Source of the DNA: Pseudomonas rhodesiae
GTDB lineage: Bacteria > Pseudomonadota > Gammaproteobacteria > Pseudomonadales > Pseudomonadaceae
Direction of reading: 5' to 3'
DNA: 64,000 bases
NCBI RefSeq assembly: GCF_007858255.1
Contig: NZ_VFEU01000026.1
Location: forward strand, 1-64,000
A program made the position numbers and the translations under genes. Of the stretch, positions 8,556 to 16,214 are shown one piece after another (position 1 is the stretch's first letter; each line of letters opens with the position of its first letter). The notes under the pieces were generated by a model. The model was not told the origin of the DNA. It did no database searches and was given only the letters and a program-made list of their open reading frames with translations.

Positions 8556-9102
8556 CCAGCCTTTGATTCGTGAGTTCAGTTAGCTGACTGATGGCACACA
8601 AGGGAAGTTCAGATGCCTGAAAACCGCTGCCTACGGGTTAAAAATTATCTGATATAAAAATTAAAATATAAATAACTAGATGGTATTAGCAAGCCGGCTA
8701 AAAGCGTTTGACAGGATTTTGCGCCCCGTGTTTTATAGGGACACCTCAATCCGCTCCGCTGGTAGTTCAGAAGTCATCGCGGAGTCACCTATAAGAGATG
8801 CCCATGTTTCCATTGGCCGTTATAGGGGAACTACCAGATCAGGGGCCGGCGCCTGTCCGTATTGGCTTGCCTATGTCAGTGATCTTCAATGGCAATGACG
8901 TCGTCGTGCACATTGGAGTTGTCACCCTGTCTGCAGTACGCTCCCTGATTATTAGTTACGTACTCACGCGTAAGTTGTTTGCTTGTTTTGCAGCCTTGAA
9001 CACCCAACGGTTATACGTGGGGGCATGCTTAGTTCATCGCTGTTGATAAGTACCCGCTGTCGTCCCTGTCATTAAATAACCCTTATCCGAGGAGGATGTG
9101 TC
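8556..9102. other. 547-bp AT-richer intergenic region with a PAAR-like remnant
   Basis: This gap separates the SDR gene from the transaldolase operon. Its left part (8630-8690) is clearly AT-rich. It holds an inverted repeat TGGTAGTTC (8759-8767) / GAACTACCA (8828-8836) and the PAAR-like fragment listed separately. The promoter of the rightward operon should lie in its right half, but I cannot point to convincing -35/-10 boxes. An AGGAGG-type ribosome site is at about 9089-9095. Confidence 0.6.
8798..9046 (+). pseudogene. PAAR-like fragment (probable decayed T6SS spike-tip gene)
   Basis: An 82-codon frame begins MPMFPLAVIGELPDQGPAPV and continues with RIGLPMSVIFNGNDVVVHIG. The spacing of G.xP, IGLP, NG and HIG resembles the first half of a PAAR-repeat protein (pattern: ArlGD..dhGg..v..G.p.v.vnG.pva..GD). 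After about residue 42 the resemblance stops and the rest looks like random translation. A complete PAAR protein would have two further repeats. I therefore read it as a truncated remnant, but it may be a chance match. A vgrG cluster with no PAAR gene beside it lies 16 kb to the right. Confidence 0.4.
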
Positions 9103-10326
9103 GTGGGCACTCCGGGTTACTTAGAACAATTAATAAGTCATGACCCTCGTTCAGAATTGTGGTGGGATTCATCCCCCGTGTTGTATGCCCCCCATAAACA
9201 CCGCTTGCTGGATAAGTACCCAACGGTAGCTGCATATATCGAGCGGTTGATGCCGGATGATTGGTGCCAGTCGCGAAGTTTCAGCAGCGTGACCACTAAC
9301 CCGCGTCTGGTGACTGCGGTGATTCTGGACAGACGGGAATACGAGGCTTCACGCGTTGATCAGAGCAATCTGTCGCCTGAGGCGTTGCACAAAAAGTTGT
9401 ACGACGAAGTAATTATCGACGGTGCGTCGGCGCTCAAAACCCTGTGGGAGCAATCGTTACACGCTGAGGGCTGGATGTGCGCTCAGGTGGAGCCGAGCGA
9501 CGTGCGCTGCGCCCAGCGCATGACCGCCCGTGGCATGGAGCTGCATCATCTGGCACCGAACGTGATGGTCAAGGTGCCGGGCAGCCAGGAAGGTTTGGCG
9601 AGCGTCGAGCACCTGGTGGCGCGAGGGGTGTCGATCAACATCACCTTTTGTTTTACGGTCTCGCAGTTCCAGGCGGGTTTGCAGGCCATTGAGCGTGGCC
9701 GACTCAGTGCGCGCAGCCATGGCATCGATACGCGCCATTGCAAATACGTGATTACCTACATGATCGGGCGCTTTGGCTGTCAGCCCGAGTTCGCCCAGCA
9801 AGCCGCCGCCCGCAGTATGGCGCTGGCACCGCAGGAATTGCGCTGGGCCGAACTGCTGATTTACGAGCAGATCCAGGCCCTGGTGGCCGCGTCGCGCGTG
9901 CCGGTCCACACCTTGCTGTCGAGCCTCAAAATCGACGTCGATGCGCGTGGCAACCAGCATTGCTGGCACCTGGAACGCACCGGCCTGAGCGCCACCTACT
10001 ACACACTCACGCCGGAGATGGTGGCGTTTCTGGTGGAGCGCGAAAGCCGTGGCCAACCCGTGCTGCCCGCCCACGCGCCGCTGCAGGTACCGCCTGCGAC
10101 GTTCGCCAAGTTGATGCGGATTCCGTACTTCTACCAAGCCTATTTGCTCGACAGCATCGCGCCGCAGGACTTCGCCCTCCATGCAGCCTTTGTCACCGCC
10201 TGCAACGAAGCCAACGCCGCGCACCGGCGTCTGACCGATCACTGTGTTCGCCTGTGCGCCGCGGCCCAGCCCTCCAGACGCTCGATCAACGAAATTCTGG
10301 CGACCGAATATGGGAGCGTGGCATGA
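9103..10326 (+). CDS. Transaldolase-family enzyme, first gene of a putative biosynthetic operon
   Basis: A 407-residue class I aldolase-fold protein. It has the transaldolase signature SSVTTNPRLVTAV (about residues 61-73), the strand WMCAQVEPSDVRCAQRM, and the Schiff-base lysine in NVMVKVPGSQEGLAS (K157) followed by GVSINITFCFTVSQF. It is longer than housekeeping TalB (about 317) and has an extra C-terminal part, and its partner genes are not those of the pentose phosphate pathway. Transaldolases move a dihydroxyacetone unit onto an aldehyde, so this one may build a carbon skeleton for a special metabolite. The start is a GTG at 9103 preceded by a strong GAGGA. It overlaps the next gene by 4 bp (ATGA). 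Confidence 0.85.
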   Translation: MGTPGYLEQLISHDPRSELWWDSSPVLYAPHKHRLLDKYPTVAAYIERLMPDDWCQSRSFSSVTTNPRLVTAVILDRREYEASRVDQSNLSPEALHKKLYDEVIIDGASALKTLWEQSLHAEGWMCAQVEPSDVRCAQRMTARGMELHHLAPNVMVKVPGSQEGLASVEHLVARGVSINITFCFTVSQFQAGLQAIERGRLSARSHGIDTRHCKYVITYMIGRFGCQPEFAQQAAARSMALAPQELRWAELLIYEQIQALVAASRVPVHTLLSSLKIDVDARGNQHCWHLERTGLSATYYTLTPEMVAFLVERESRGQPVLPAHAPLQVPPATFAKLMRIPYFYQAYLLDSIAPQDFALHAAFVTACNEANAAHRRLTDHCVRLCAAAQPSRRSINEILATEYGSVA

Positions 10327-11051
10327 ACCAAATGGTTGCCTTATGGGCACACCCGCGCTCGCGTTCCACGGTGCTGGAACGCGTATTTATCGAGCGCGGG
10401 GACTTCGAAGTCTTCCATGAGCCTTTTGCTCATGGGGTATTTTCCGCCGATTCCAGCATTCCTTCGGACGACTGGGATCATGCTTTTCCCACGACTTATA
10501 CGGCGATCAAGCAACGGCTGATCGAAGCGGCAAGCCGTTCCCCGGTGTTTCATAAAGATATGTGTTACCACTGCCTGGAGGAGTTGAAGGTCGACGTCGA
10601 CTTTCTCGCCTGCCAAGACAATGTATTTATTATTCGTGAGCCGGTCAGCAGTATTGTTTCCCATCACCGTATATACCCGGATATGCCTTTACAGGCGATT
10701 GGGTATAAAGCGCAGTACGAGATCTTTTGTGTGCTGAAAAAACTCACCGGTAAAGTACCGTATGTGATTAATGCCGATGATCTGGCCGCCGATCCGCAAC
10801 GCGTTATACGTAAACTTTGTGATTATTTGAATATTGAGTTTCTGCCTCGCGCTTTGTCCTGGAAGCGCGAGTGCCCGCCCCAATGGAAGACGTGGAGAAG
10901 TTGGCATGTGGCCGCCGAAAACAGTGAGCGGATTATCGCACCTGATAAACAAGGTATGGATATAACGCTATTCGAACAGTGCGCAAAATTAAAAAACTTA
11001 TATGACTATCACCGGCCGTTTTACGAGCATATGAACGCGTTTTGTCAATAA
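10323..11051 (+). CDS. Sulfotransferase-like protein
   Basis: A 242-residue protein with an N-terminal P-loop-like motif WAHPRSRSTVLERVFIERGD, matching the 5'-phosphosulfate loop of PAPS-dependent sulfotransferases. A later FIIREPVSSIVSHHRIYP matches the 3'-phosphate binding motif (R-D/E-P...S..H). It would transfer sulfate to a hydroxyl or amino group of the pathway intermediate. Distant members of this fold have other roles, so sulfation is inference. The second half is visibly AT-richer than its neighbours (about 10600-11050), suggesting a separate origin. The ATG overlaps the transaldolase stop by 4 bp; the next gene starts 10 bp after its end. Confidence 0.75.
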   Translation: MNQMVALWAHPRSRSTVLERVFIERGDFEVFHEPFAHGVFSADSSIPSDDWDHAFPTTYTAIKQRLIEAASRSPVFHKDMCYHCLEELKVDVDFLACQDNVFIIREPVSSIVSHHRIYPDMPLQAIGYKAQYEIFCVLKKLTGKVPYVINADDLAADPQRVIRKLCDYLNIEFLPRALSWKRECPPQWKTWRSWHVAAENSERIIAPDKQGMDITLFEQCAKLKNLYDYHRPFYEHMNAFCQ

Positions 11052-11061
11052 GGAGCCTGAC

Positions 11062-11787
11062 ATGCAAAAGTTAATAGTGACCGGCGCCGCCAATGGGATT
11101 GGTCGAGCGACGGTGGAGAAAGCCATTGAAGCCGGCTACTTCGTGATCGGCACCGACAAGGATGCCGCAGGCTTGAAGGCACTGACCCATCGCTATGGCG
11201 ACGATGTACTGGACACCCAGGTCGCGGATTTCACCGACGACGCTGTGATCAAGCGCTTTATTCCCGAGATATATGCACGCCATCAGTCTATTTACGCCTT
11301 GATCAACAATGCGGGGATCTATCACGGCAAAAGCATCTACGCCTATTCCGACGACGAAGTGGACGACATCCTCAACGTCAACCTCAAAGCCTTGGTCTAT
11401 CTGTCCAAGGACTTCGCCGAGCGGGAAATGCGCCATGAAGCCTCGCGCTGCATCGTCAATATCGCTTCGGTGGCCGGCGAGGTGGGCAGTTGCGATGCGC
11501 TGTATGGCGCCACCAAAGCGGCAGTGATCGGCCTTACCAAGGCTAACGCTTGGAATTTTGCACCCTTTGTGCGGGTGAACGCCGTGTCGCCGGCTCTGAT
11601 CCACGACACTGCTATCTACGACCGGATTCCGACCTACCGGCGCGACGAATACGCGCGTCAGGAGATTCTCAAGCAACCCATCCTGCCCGGCGGCGTAGCG
11701 GACATCATTCTGTTGGTGATCAGCGATGCCATGCGGCATATCACCGGCCGGGTCATCCCCGTCGACAATGGAGCCTACCCACGGTGA
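11062..11787 (+). CDS. SDR-family oxidoreductase in the putative biosynthetic operon
   Basis: A 241-residue classical short-chain dehydrogenase: cofactor loop VTGAANGIGRATVEKAIEAG, acidic residue after the second strand (GTDKDAAGLK, favouring NAD), NNAG motif ALINNAGIYHGK, catalytic Ser in NIASVAGEVGS and YGATK for Tyr/Lys. It ends with GRVIPVDNGAYPR. It has a clear AAGGAG ribosome site (aataaggagcctgacATG). It probably oxidises or reduces a hydroxyl/keto group made by the transaldolase-like enzyme. The stop overlaps the GTG start of the next gene by 4 bp. Confidence 0.88.
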   Translation: MQKLIVTGAANGIGRATVEKAIEAGYFVIGTDKDAAGLKALTHRYGDDVLDTQVADFTDDAVIKRFIPEIYARHQSIYALINNAGIYHGKSIYAYSDDEVDDILNVNLKALVYLSKDFAEREMRHEASRCIVNIASVAGEVGSCDALYGATKAAVIGLTKANAWNFAPFVRVNAVSPALIHDTAIYDRIPTYRRDEYARQEILKQPILPGGVADIILLVISDAMRHITGRVIPVDNGAYPR

Positions 11788-12929
11788 GCCCATCCACGCG
11801 CAAAAAAAAGCTGTTGCTGGTAGGCGCCGGCAACCTCTGCCTGCAGATCCTCAAACTGCTCGCGCCGAAGAATGCCTTCGAATTTGTGGTGCTGGGGCGC
11901 AATGAGGACGCCACCGTGCGTCTGTGCAACCTGGTGGCGCTGTCGTGTGCGCAGTTGGAGCAGTTCGTCGCGATCAGGCCGGTGGTCGCGGATTTGACCG
12001 ACATCGACCGCGTCGCCCAGGTGCTGCGGGACGAGGCACCGGACATACTCGTCAACTGCGCGTCGCTGCAGTCGTGGCGCGTCATCACGGCGTTGCCCAA
12101 GCGCTCGTTCGAACAACTCGACCAGGCGCAGTTCGGTCCCTGGTTGCCCATGCACCTGACGCTAATGCACAACCTGATGCGTGCGGTAAAAGCCTCAGGC
12201 ATCGTCACTCGCACCGTAAATGCGGCTTTTCCCGATGCGGTCAACCCGATTCTGGCCAGGGTCGGCCTGGCGCCGGATATCGGCGTGGGCAACGTGGCCA
12301 ACCTGATTCCGGCGGTGCGTTTTTCCATCGCGCGGTTGCTGGAGTGTTGCCCCGCCGATGTGCAGGTTCGCTTGTATGCCCAGCACTATTTCAGCCATTA
12401 CGTCCCGCGCGCAGGGTTGCCGCCACGGGCTAATTACCGTCTGTTGTATGAGGTCCGCGACCAGCCGAATGTGGCGCGGTTGCCTGCCGAAGCGATTTTC
12501 TCGGCGGTCCGCTCCGAGTTCCGGCGTCGGGGTGGCGTGGACGGGCAGTTCCTCACCGCGTGTTCAGCGGTCACGGTAATCGAGGGGCTGTTTTCCAGTA
12601 CGCCGGTGCTGGTGCATGCCCCTGGCCCGCTGGGGTTGCCGGGCGGTTACCCGGTGTGGTTGCACGAGGGGCGCATCGAGGTGCAGTTCTCCAACGCCTG
12701 CCCCCAGGACGACGCGGTGCGCATCAACACGATCTGTCAGAGCCAGGACGGCATCGACGAGATCCATTGCGACGGTTCGGTCACCTTCAACCCGCAGTGC
12801 ATGGCCGTGATGCAGGCGATGCTGGGCTACTCGAAGAAAAACATGTCCATCGAACAATCCGCCGAGTTCGCCCGCGAGTTGGCGAGCAAGTACGCGGCGT
12901 TCAAAGCACTCAACCTGGCAGGTGCGTGA
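11784..12929 (+). CDS. Saccharopine-dehydrogenase-like NAD(P)-binding protein
   Basis: A 381-residue protein with an N-terminal Rossmann motif KKLLLVGAGNLCLQILKLLA, followed by VVLGRNEDATVRLCNLVAL and the block DRVAQVLRDEAPDILVNCAS. This layout is found in saccharopine dehydrogenase-, homospermidine- and carboxynorspermidine-synthase-like proteins, which reduce imines joining an amine to a carbonyl. The C-terminal two thirds (including VIEGLFSSTPVLVHAPGPLG) does not let me assign a reaction. A reductive amination or opine-type coupling would fit the pathway but is inference. The start is a GTG at 11784 inside the overlapping GTGA; no ATG lies near. The stop overlaps the next ATG by 1 base. 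Confidence 0.7.
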   Translation: MSPSTRKKKLLLVGAGNLCLQILKLLAPKNAFEFVVLGRNEDATVRLCNLVALSCAQLEQFVAIRPVVADLTDIDRVAQVLRDEAPDILVNCASLQSWRVITALPKRSFEQLDQAQFGPWLPMHLTLMHNLMRAVKASGIVTRTVNAAFPDAVNPILARVGLAPDIGVGNVANLIPAVRFSIARLLECCPADVQVRLYAQHYFSHYVPRAGLPPRANYRLLYEVRDQPNVARLPAEAIFSAVRSEFRRRGGVDGQFLTACSAVTVIEGLFSSTPVLVHAPGPLGLPGGYPVWLHEGRIEVQFSNACPQDDAVRINTICQSQDGIDEIHCDGSVTFNPQCMAVMQAMLGYSKKNMSIEQSAEFARELASKYAAFKALNLAGA

Positions 12930-13711
12930 TGAACCAGATGCCCAAGCAGCCGAATGGCCCCATCGCCCGTTATTCCACGCAGTACTCGGCGGATTTTGTC
13001 GAGCGCTGGGACGAGTTGGTCGATTGGGAAAAACGCAAGGCGGGGGAGAGCGGGTTCTTTGAAAACCTGTTGCGCAACCACGGCGTGCAGACGGTTATCG
13101 ACGTCTCGACCGGCAGCGGCTTCCACGCGGTACAGCTTAAGCAGGCCGGGTTCGACGTGGTCGCCACCGATGGCAGCCCCACCATGCTGACCAAGGCGCG
13201 CGCGAACTTCCGCCGATATGGCTTGGCGATCCCCTCCCATCATCGCGACTGGCGTGCCCTCGACCCGCAGGAACTGGGGCAGTTCGACGCCGTGGTGTGC
13301 TTGGGCAGTTCGTTGTGCCATGTGTTCGAAGCCAGCGAACGCCTGGACGTCCTGCAAACCTTCCGGGCGTTGCTCAAGCCGGGCGGCCTGCTGGTGGTGG
13401 ATCAACGCAATTTCTTCGCCATTCGCGCCGGCCATTTCAAATCCAGCGGCCACTACTATTACTGCGGCACCCACGTGTCAGTGAGCCTGGGCGAGGTCAA
13501 CGCGCACCTGTGCGAGTTCATCTACCGCTTTGACAACGCCGAGCAATACCGGCTGCAGGTCTACCCGTTGCTGCCCGGCGAGTTGACCCAGGAGGTGCTG
13601 GCCTGCGGGTTTTCGGAGCATGCCAGCTACGGCGATTTCCTGGCCGATTACGACATGATGCAGTGTGACTTTGTCATCCACACCGCGCTCGCCGCGCGAG
13701 GGGCGCTATGA
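12929..13711 (+). CDS. SAM-dependent methyltransferase, glycine/sarcosine N-methyltransferase-like
   Basis: A 260-residue class I methyltransferase with motif I TVIDVSTGSGFHAVQL, the acidic strand DVVATDGSPTMLTKARANF, and VVCLGSSLCHV plus LLKPGGLLVVDQRN for the later motifs. The preceding block RWDELVDWEKRKAGESGFFE closely resembles bacterial glycine N-methyltransferases of betaine synthesis. The likely substrate is therefore a primary or secondary amine on an amino-acid-like intermediate. The ATG (12929) overlaps the previous stop (TGATG), and the end overlaps the MFS gene by 4 bp. Together with the upstream NAD(P) enzymes it suggests an N-methylated product. Confidence 0.82.
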   Translation: MNQMPKQPNGPIARYSTQYSADFVERWDELVDWEKRKAGESGFFENLLRNHGVQTVIDVSTGSGFHAVQLKQAGFDVVATDGSPTMLTKARANFRRYGLAIPSHHRDWRALDPQELGQFDAVVCLGSSLCHVFEASERLDVLQTFRALLKPGGLLVVDQRNFFAIRAGHFKSSGHYYYCGTHVSVSLGEVNAHLCEFIYRFDNAEQYRLQVYPLLPGELTQEVLACGFSEHASYGDFLADYDMMQCDFVIHTALAARGAL

Positions 13712-14910
13712 ATACGCTTGTGCAAGGCAACGCCCGGGCCCTCGATAGCGGGGTGCTGGCGGTGGTGCTCACGGGGTTCGTGGCCAGCACTTATGGGTTC
13801 GGCGTTTATCTGTTCGCCAACCTGGTGGTGGACATGCGTCGCGACCTCGGCTTCGACTACACCACGGTGGGCTTGATCACCGGTGGCGCGCAGATCGGCT
13901 TTCTGCTGTTTTCATCGGTCACCAGCGTAATCAGCCGCTATGTCGCAGGCTGGAAGATCAGCCTGGCGTCCACCGTGATGACGTCCTTGGCGCTGGTGGG
14001 GCTGAGTATCAGCAACACGATCTGGCTCTCCGGCGCGCTATTGATTCTGCTCGGCGGCTGTTCGGCGTCGGTGTACATCCCGCTGGCGGAGATCGTCACC
14101 AAAGGCTTCAGCGCCGGCCTGCGCTCACGGGTCATGGGCTTGATTTCCAGCGGCACCAGCTACGGCGTATTTATCAACGGGTTATTGGTGTCGTTTCTGA
14201 CGATGCACGGCGGCTGGCGCGGGATTTGGCTGACTGCCGGGCTGATCTCGCTGACGCTTTGCGTGGTGGCCTGGTACCTGTTGCGCAACCTGGCGACGAG
14301 CGAGGAGGGCGACGCAGCCGGGGAGCCCGGGCAGACGTCTGACCGCCACGCGCCCTGGCTGAGCCGTTCTTTGTACCTGACGTGGGGCATCGCCTTTCTC
14401 AATGGCATGGCGTTGCTGCCGTTCCAGACCTACCTGGCGCCCTACCTGCGCGACGAGTTGGGCGTGTCGGTGCAAGACACCGGTTTTATCTGGACCACCC
14501 TCGGCGCCGTGGGCATGGCTTCGGGCTTTCTGCTGGGGTGGCTGGCCGACAAAGCGGGCGTGCGCACCTCCCTGGCTCTGTGTTTCCTTAGCGCCGGGGT
14601 GGCTGCAACGCTGGTATTTACGTTCAACAACCTGCCGTCGTTTTACCTGGCAGCGTTTTTATTTGCGCTGGCGTTTTATCCGATCTTCGGGCTGGTGCCC
14701 AGTTACATCGGGCAAATCGTGCCGGTCAGCCGGCTGACCCAGGCGTTCGGCATCGCCAATGTGCTGATCGGCTTGGGTGGGGTGTGCGGCAATTTCCTGG
14801 GGGGCTGGTCGAGGGACCTCAGCGGCTCGTTTTCCCACGTCTACTGGGTGGTGGCGCTGCTGCTGTTCGGGCAATGCGCAATGGTGTTGCTCTTGGGTAA
14901 GCGGGAGTAG
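13708..14910 (+). CDS. MFS transporter of the putative biosynthetic operon
   Basis: A 400-residue major facilitator protein with about 12 membrane segments and a hydrophilic central loop near 205-220 (EEGDAAGEPGQTSDRHAPWL). Helix 1-2 motifs are present (VVDMRRDLGFDYTTVGLITG), and the second half starts with YLTWGIAFLNGMALLPFQTY, then FLLGWLADKAGVRTSLAL, matching the DxxGxR-type loop. It overlaps the methyltransferase gene by 4 bp and is the last gene of the tight operon, so it probably exports the product, although uptake is equally possible from sequence. Confidence 0.88.
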   Translation: MNTLVQGNARALDSGVLAVVLTGFVASTYGFGVYLFANLVVDMRRDLGFDYTTVGLITGGAQIGFLLFSSVTSVISRYVAGWKISLASTVMTSLALVGLSISNTIWLSGALLILLGGCSASVYIPLAEIVTKGFSAGLRSRVMGLISSGTSYGVFINGLLVSFLTMHGGWRGIWLTAGLISLTLCVVAWYLLRNLATSEEGDAAGEPGQTSDRHAPWLSRSLYLTWGIAFLNGMALLPFQTYLAPYLRDELGVSVQDTGFIWTTLGAVGMASGFLLGWLADKAGVRTSLALCFLSAGVAATLVFTFNNLPSFYLAAFLFALAFYPIFGLVPSYIGQIVPVSRLTQAFGIANVLIGLGGVCGNFLGGWSRDLSGSFSHVYWVVALLLFGQCAMVLLLGKRE

Positions 14911-14982
14911 CGGTGCCTGCGACCTGGAAAAACGCGGTACTCTGCGTGCTTGCAGCGAGGCCGTATTTTCCCAGGAGCAGGC

Positions 14983-15624
14983 ATGTCGCATTTTACTGGC
15001 TCTGCGAACTCGATCCGCCTGATTGGTGGCGCCCTGGTATTGGACTTTATCAATACCACCAACGGACGACGCCCTGGCACGACGCTCAAGGTGATGGAGG
15101 AACGGCTCACCAGCTTTCCATTCTTCTTTGAATGGGCGCTGCATGCGTCGCTGGTCTCGCCCCATGAGTTTGAACATTACAAACCCATGGTGTTTGAGTG
15201 GCCTATTGCCTATCAGCCGAACCTGGAGGCAGTGATTGCCTTCAGAGAATGCCTATACGCGGTGTTTTACCCGCTGGCGCTGCATCAGCCCATCCCCGAT
15301 GAGGCGTTGGCGCAGATCAATCAGACCTTCCAGCAAGGTGTGGCCTGGCGCGAGCTTCGGGCGGTCGACGGTCAACCTGCCTGGCTCTGGAAGCCCTGTA
15401 CGTCGGCCCAGGAACTGACCACGATGCTGCTCGGGCGCCTGGCGATCGACGCCACGCAATGGTTGGTACCCGGTGCGCTGCAGGGTTTGAAGTGCTGCGG
15501 CGCCCATGACTGCGATTGGATATTTCTGGATATTTCCAAGAACAAGCAGCGCAGATGGTGCCAGATGAGCGTGTGCGGCAGCCGGGAAAAATCCAGTCGA
15601 CTCAAGCACGGCAGGCCGCCTTAG
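14983..15624 (+). CDS. CGNR zinc-finger (ABATE-domain) protein, probable regulator
   Basis: A 213-residue protein with an N-terminal ABATE-like domain (GGALVLDFINTTNGRRPG) and a C-terminal zinc finger of the CGNR type: LKCCGAHDCDWIFLDISKNK followed by RRWCQMSVCGSREK. The last motif is CGSR instead of CGNR. Such proteins are thought to bind DNA and act as transcription regulators. It starts 72 bp after the MFS gene on the same strand, so it may be the local regulator of the operon or merely a neighbour. The ATG at 14983 has GGAG upstream; the frame is open 11 codons further up. Confidence 0.8.
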   Translation: MSHFTGSANSIRLIGGALVLDFINTTNGRRPGTTLKVMEERLTSFPFFFEWALHASLVSPHEFEHYKPMVFEWPIAYQPNLEAVIAFRECLYAVFYPLALHQPIPDEALAQINQTFQQGVAWRELRAVDGQPAWLWKPCTSAQELTTMLLGRLAIDATQWLVPGALQGLKCCGAHDCDWIFLDISKNKQRRWCQMSVCGSREKSSRLKHGRPP

Positions 15625-15666
15625 TCGTCGCGCGGTCAATCACGACGGGTAGCAATTGCTCCACTT

Positions 15667-15685
15667 AATAGGAAGCATTACTATT
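15667..15685 (+). promoter_or_regulatory. Possible Fur-like palindrome before the second ECF sigma gene
   Basis: AATAGGAAGCATTACTATT is a partial palindrome (AATAG/CTATT) about 30 bp upstream of the sigma start. By eye it matches the 19-bp Fur consensus at about 10 positions, which is weak. Its location and the iron-type sigma/anti-sigma/receptor genes downstream make Fur control likely anyway. Confidence 0.35.
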
Positions 15686-15713
15686 CACGCCCCGCCTACC
15701 CAGTGCCTTTGCG

Positions 15714-16214
15714 ATGATCCCTCAGCCGCCCCGCAGAACAGGCTTTTTCGAGCACTATGAAGAGTTGATCGGAACCTGGACGCGTCGCTTGAGAAACCGT
15801 CAGCAAGCCGAAGATCTGGCCCACGACACCTTCGTACGGGTGCTGGAGTCCAGGTCCGCCGATGTGCAGCAACCGCGCGCTTATCTGCATCAAACTGCGC
15901 GCAACATTGCGGTGGACGCTTATCGTCGCGACGACCGCCGCGACGCCGCATCAGTCGATGCCTTCGTTCAATGCTCACCCCACGCCGGCGATCCGGAGCA
16001 TGTCATGCACGCGATCCAGTTGGCGGACTCCATAGAGCGGGCACTGGCCGAATTGCCGCTCAACTGTCGGCGGATCTTCATTTGGCAGAAAATCGAGGGG
16101 CTCACCCAGCAGGAAATCGCCGAACGCCTGGGGTTGTCTAAAAACATGGTGGAAAAGTATATGATCCGCACGCTGCGGCATCTGCGCGACCGCCTGGACG
16201 CGCCGACACCATGA
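15714..16214 (+). CDS. ECF sigma factor, FecI-like
   Basis: A 166-residue ECF sigma factor. Region 2 shows RQQAEDLAHDTFVRVLES and YLHQTARNIAVDAYRRDDRR; region 4 shows IEGLTQQEIAERLGLSKNMV with the following YMIRTLRHLRDRL. It should transcribe the downstream receptor gene when the ferric-chelate signal is received. It overlaps the FecR gene by 4 bp and is followed by the receptor in the order sigma-regulator-receptor, as in fecIRA. The start ATG at 15714 is accepted because the family similarity begins a few residues after it; no strong ribosome site is visible. Confidence 0.93.
   Translation: MIPQPPRRTGFFEHYEELIGTWTRRLRNRQQAEDLAHDTFVRVLESRSADVQQPRAYLHQTARNIAVDAYRRDDRRDAASVDAFVQCSPHAGDPEHVMHAIQLADSIERALAELPLNCRRIFIWQKIEGLTQQEIAERLGLSKNMVEKYMIRTLRHLRDRLDAPTP

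Noticed and set aside
8680..8898. 72-codon frame MVLASRLKAFDRILRPVFYR
   Set aside because: No ribosome site, no similarity, and it overlaps the PAAR-like fragment in another frame.
9969..9995. GGAACG...CCACCTA inside the transaldolase gene as a further hrp box
   Set aside because: The spacing is only 14 bases and it lies within a coding region with no gene start after it.
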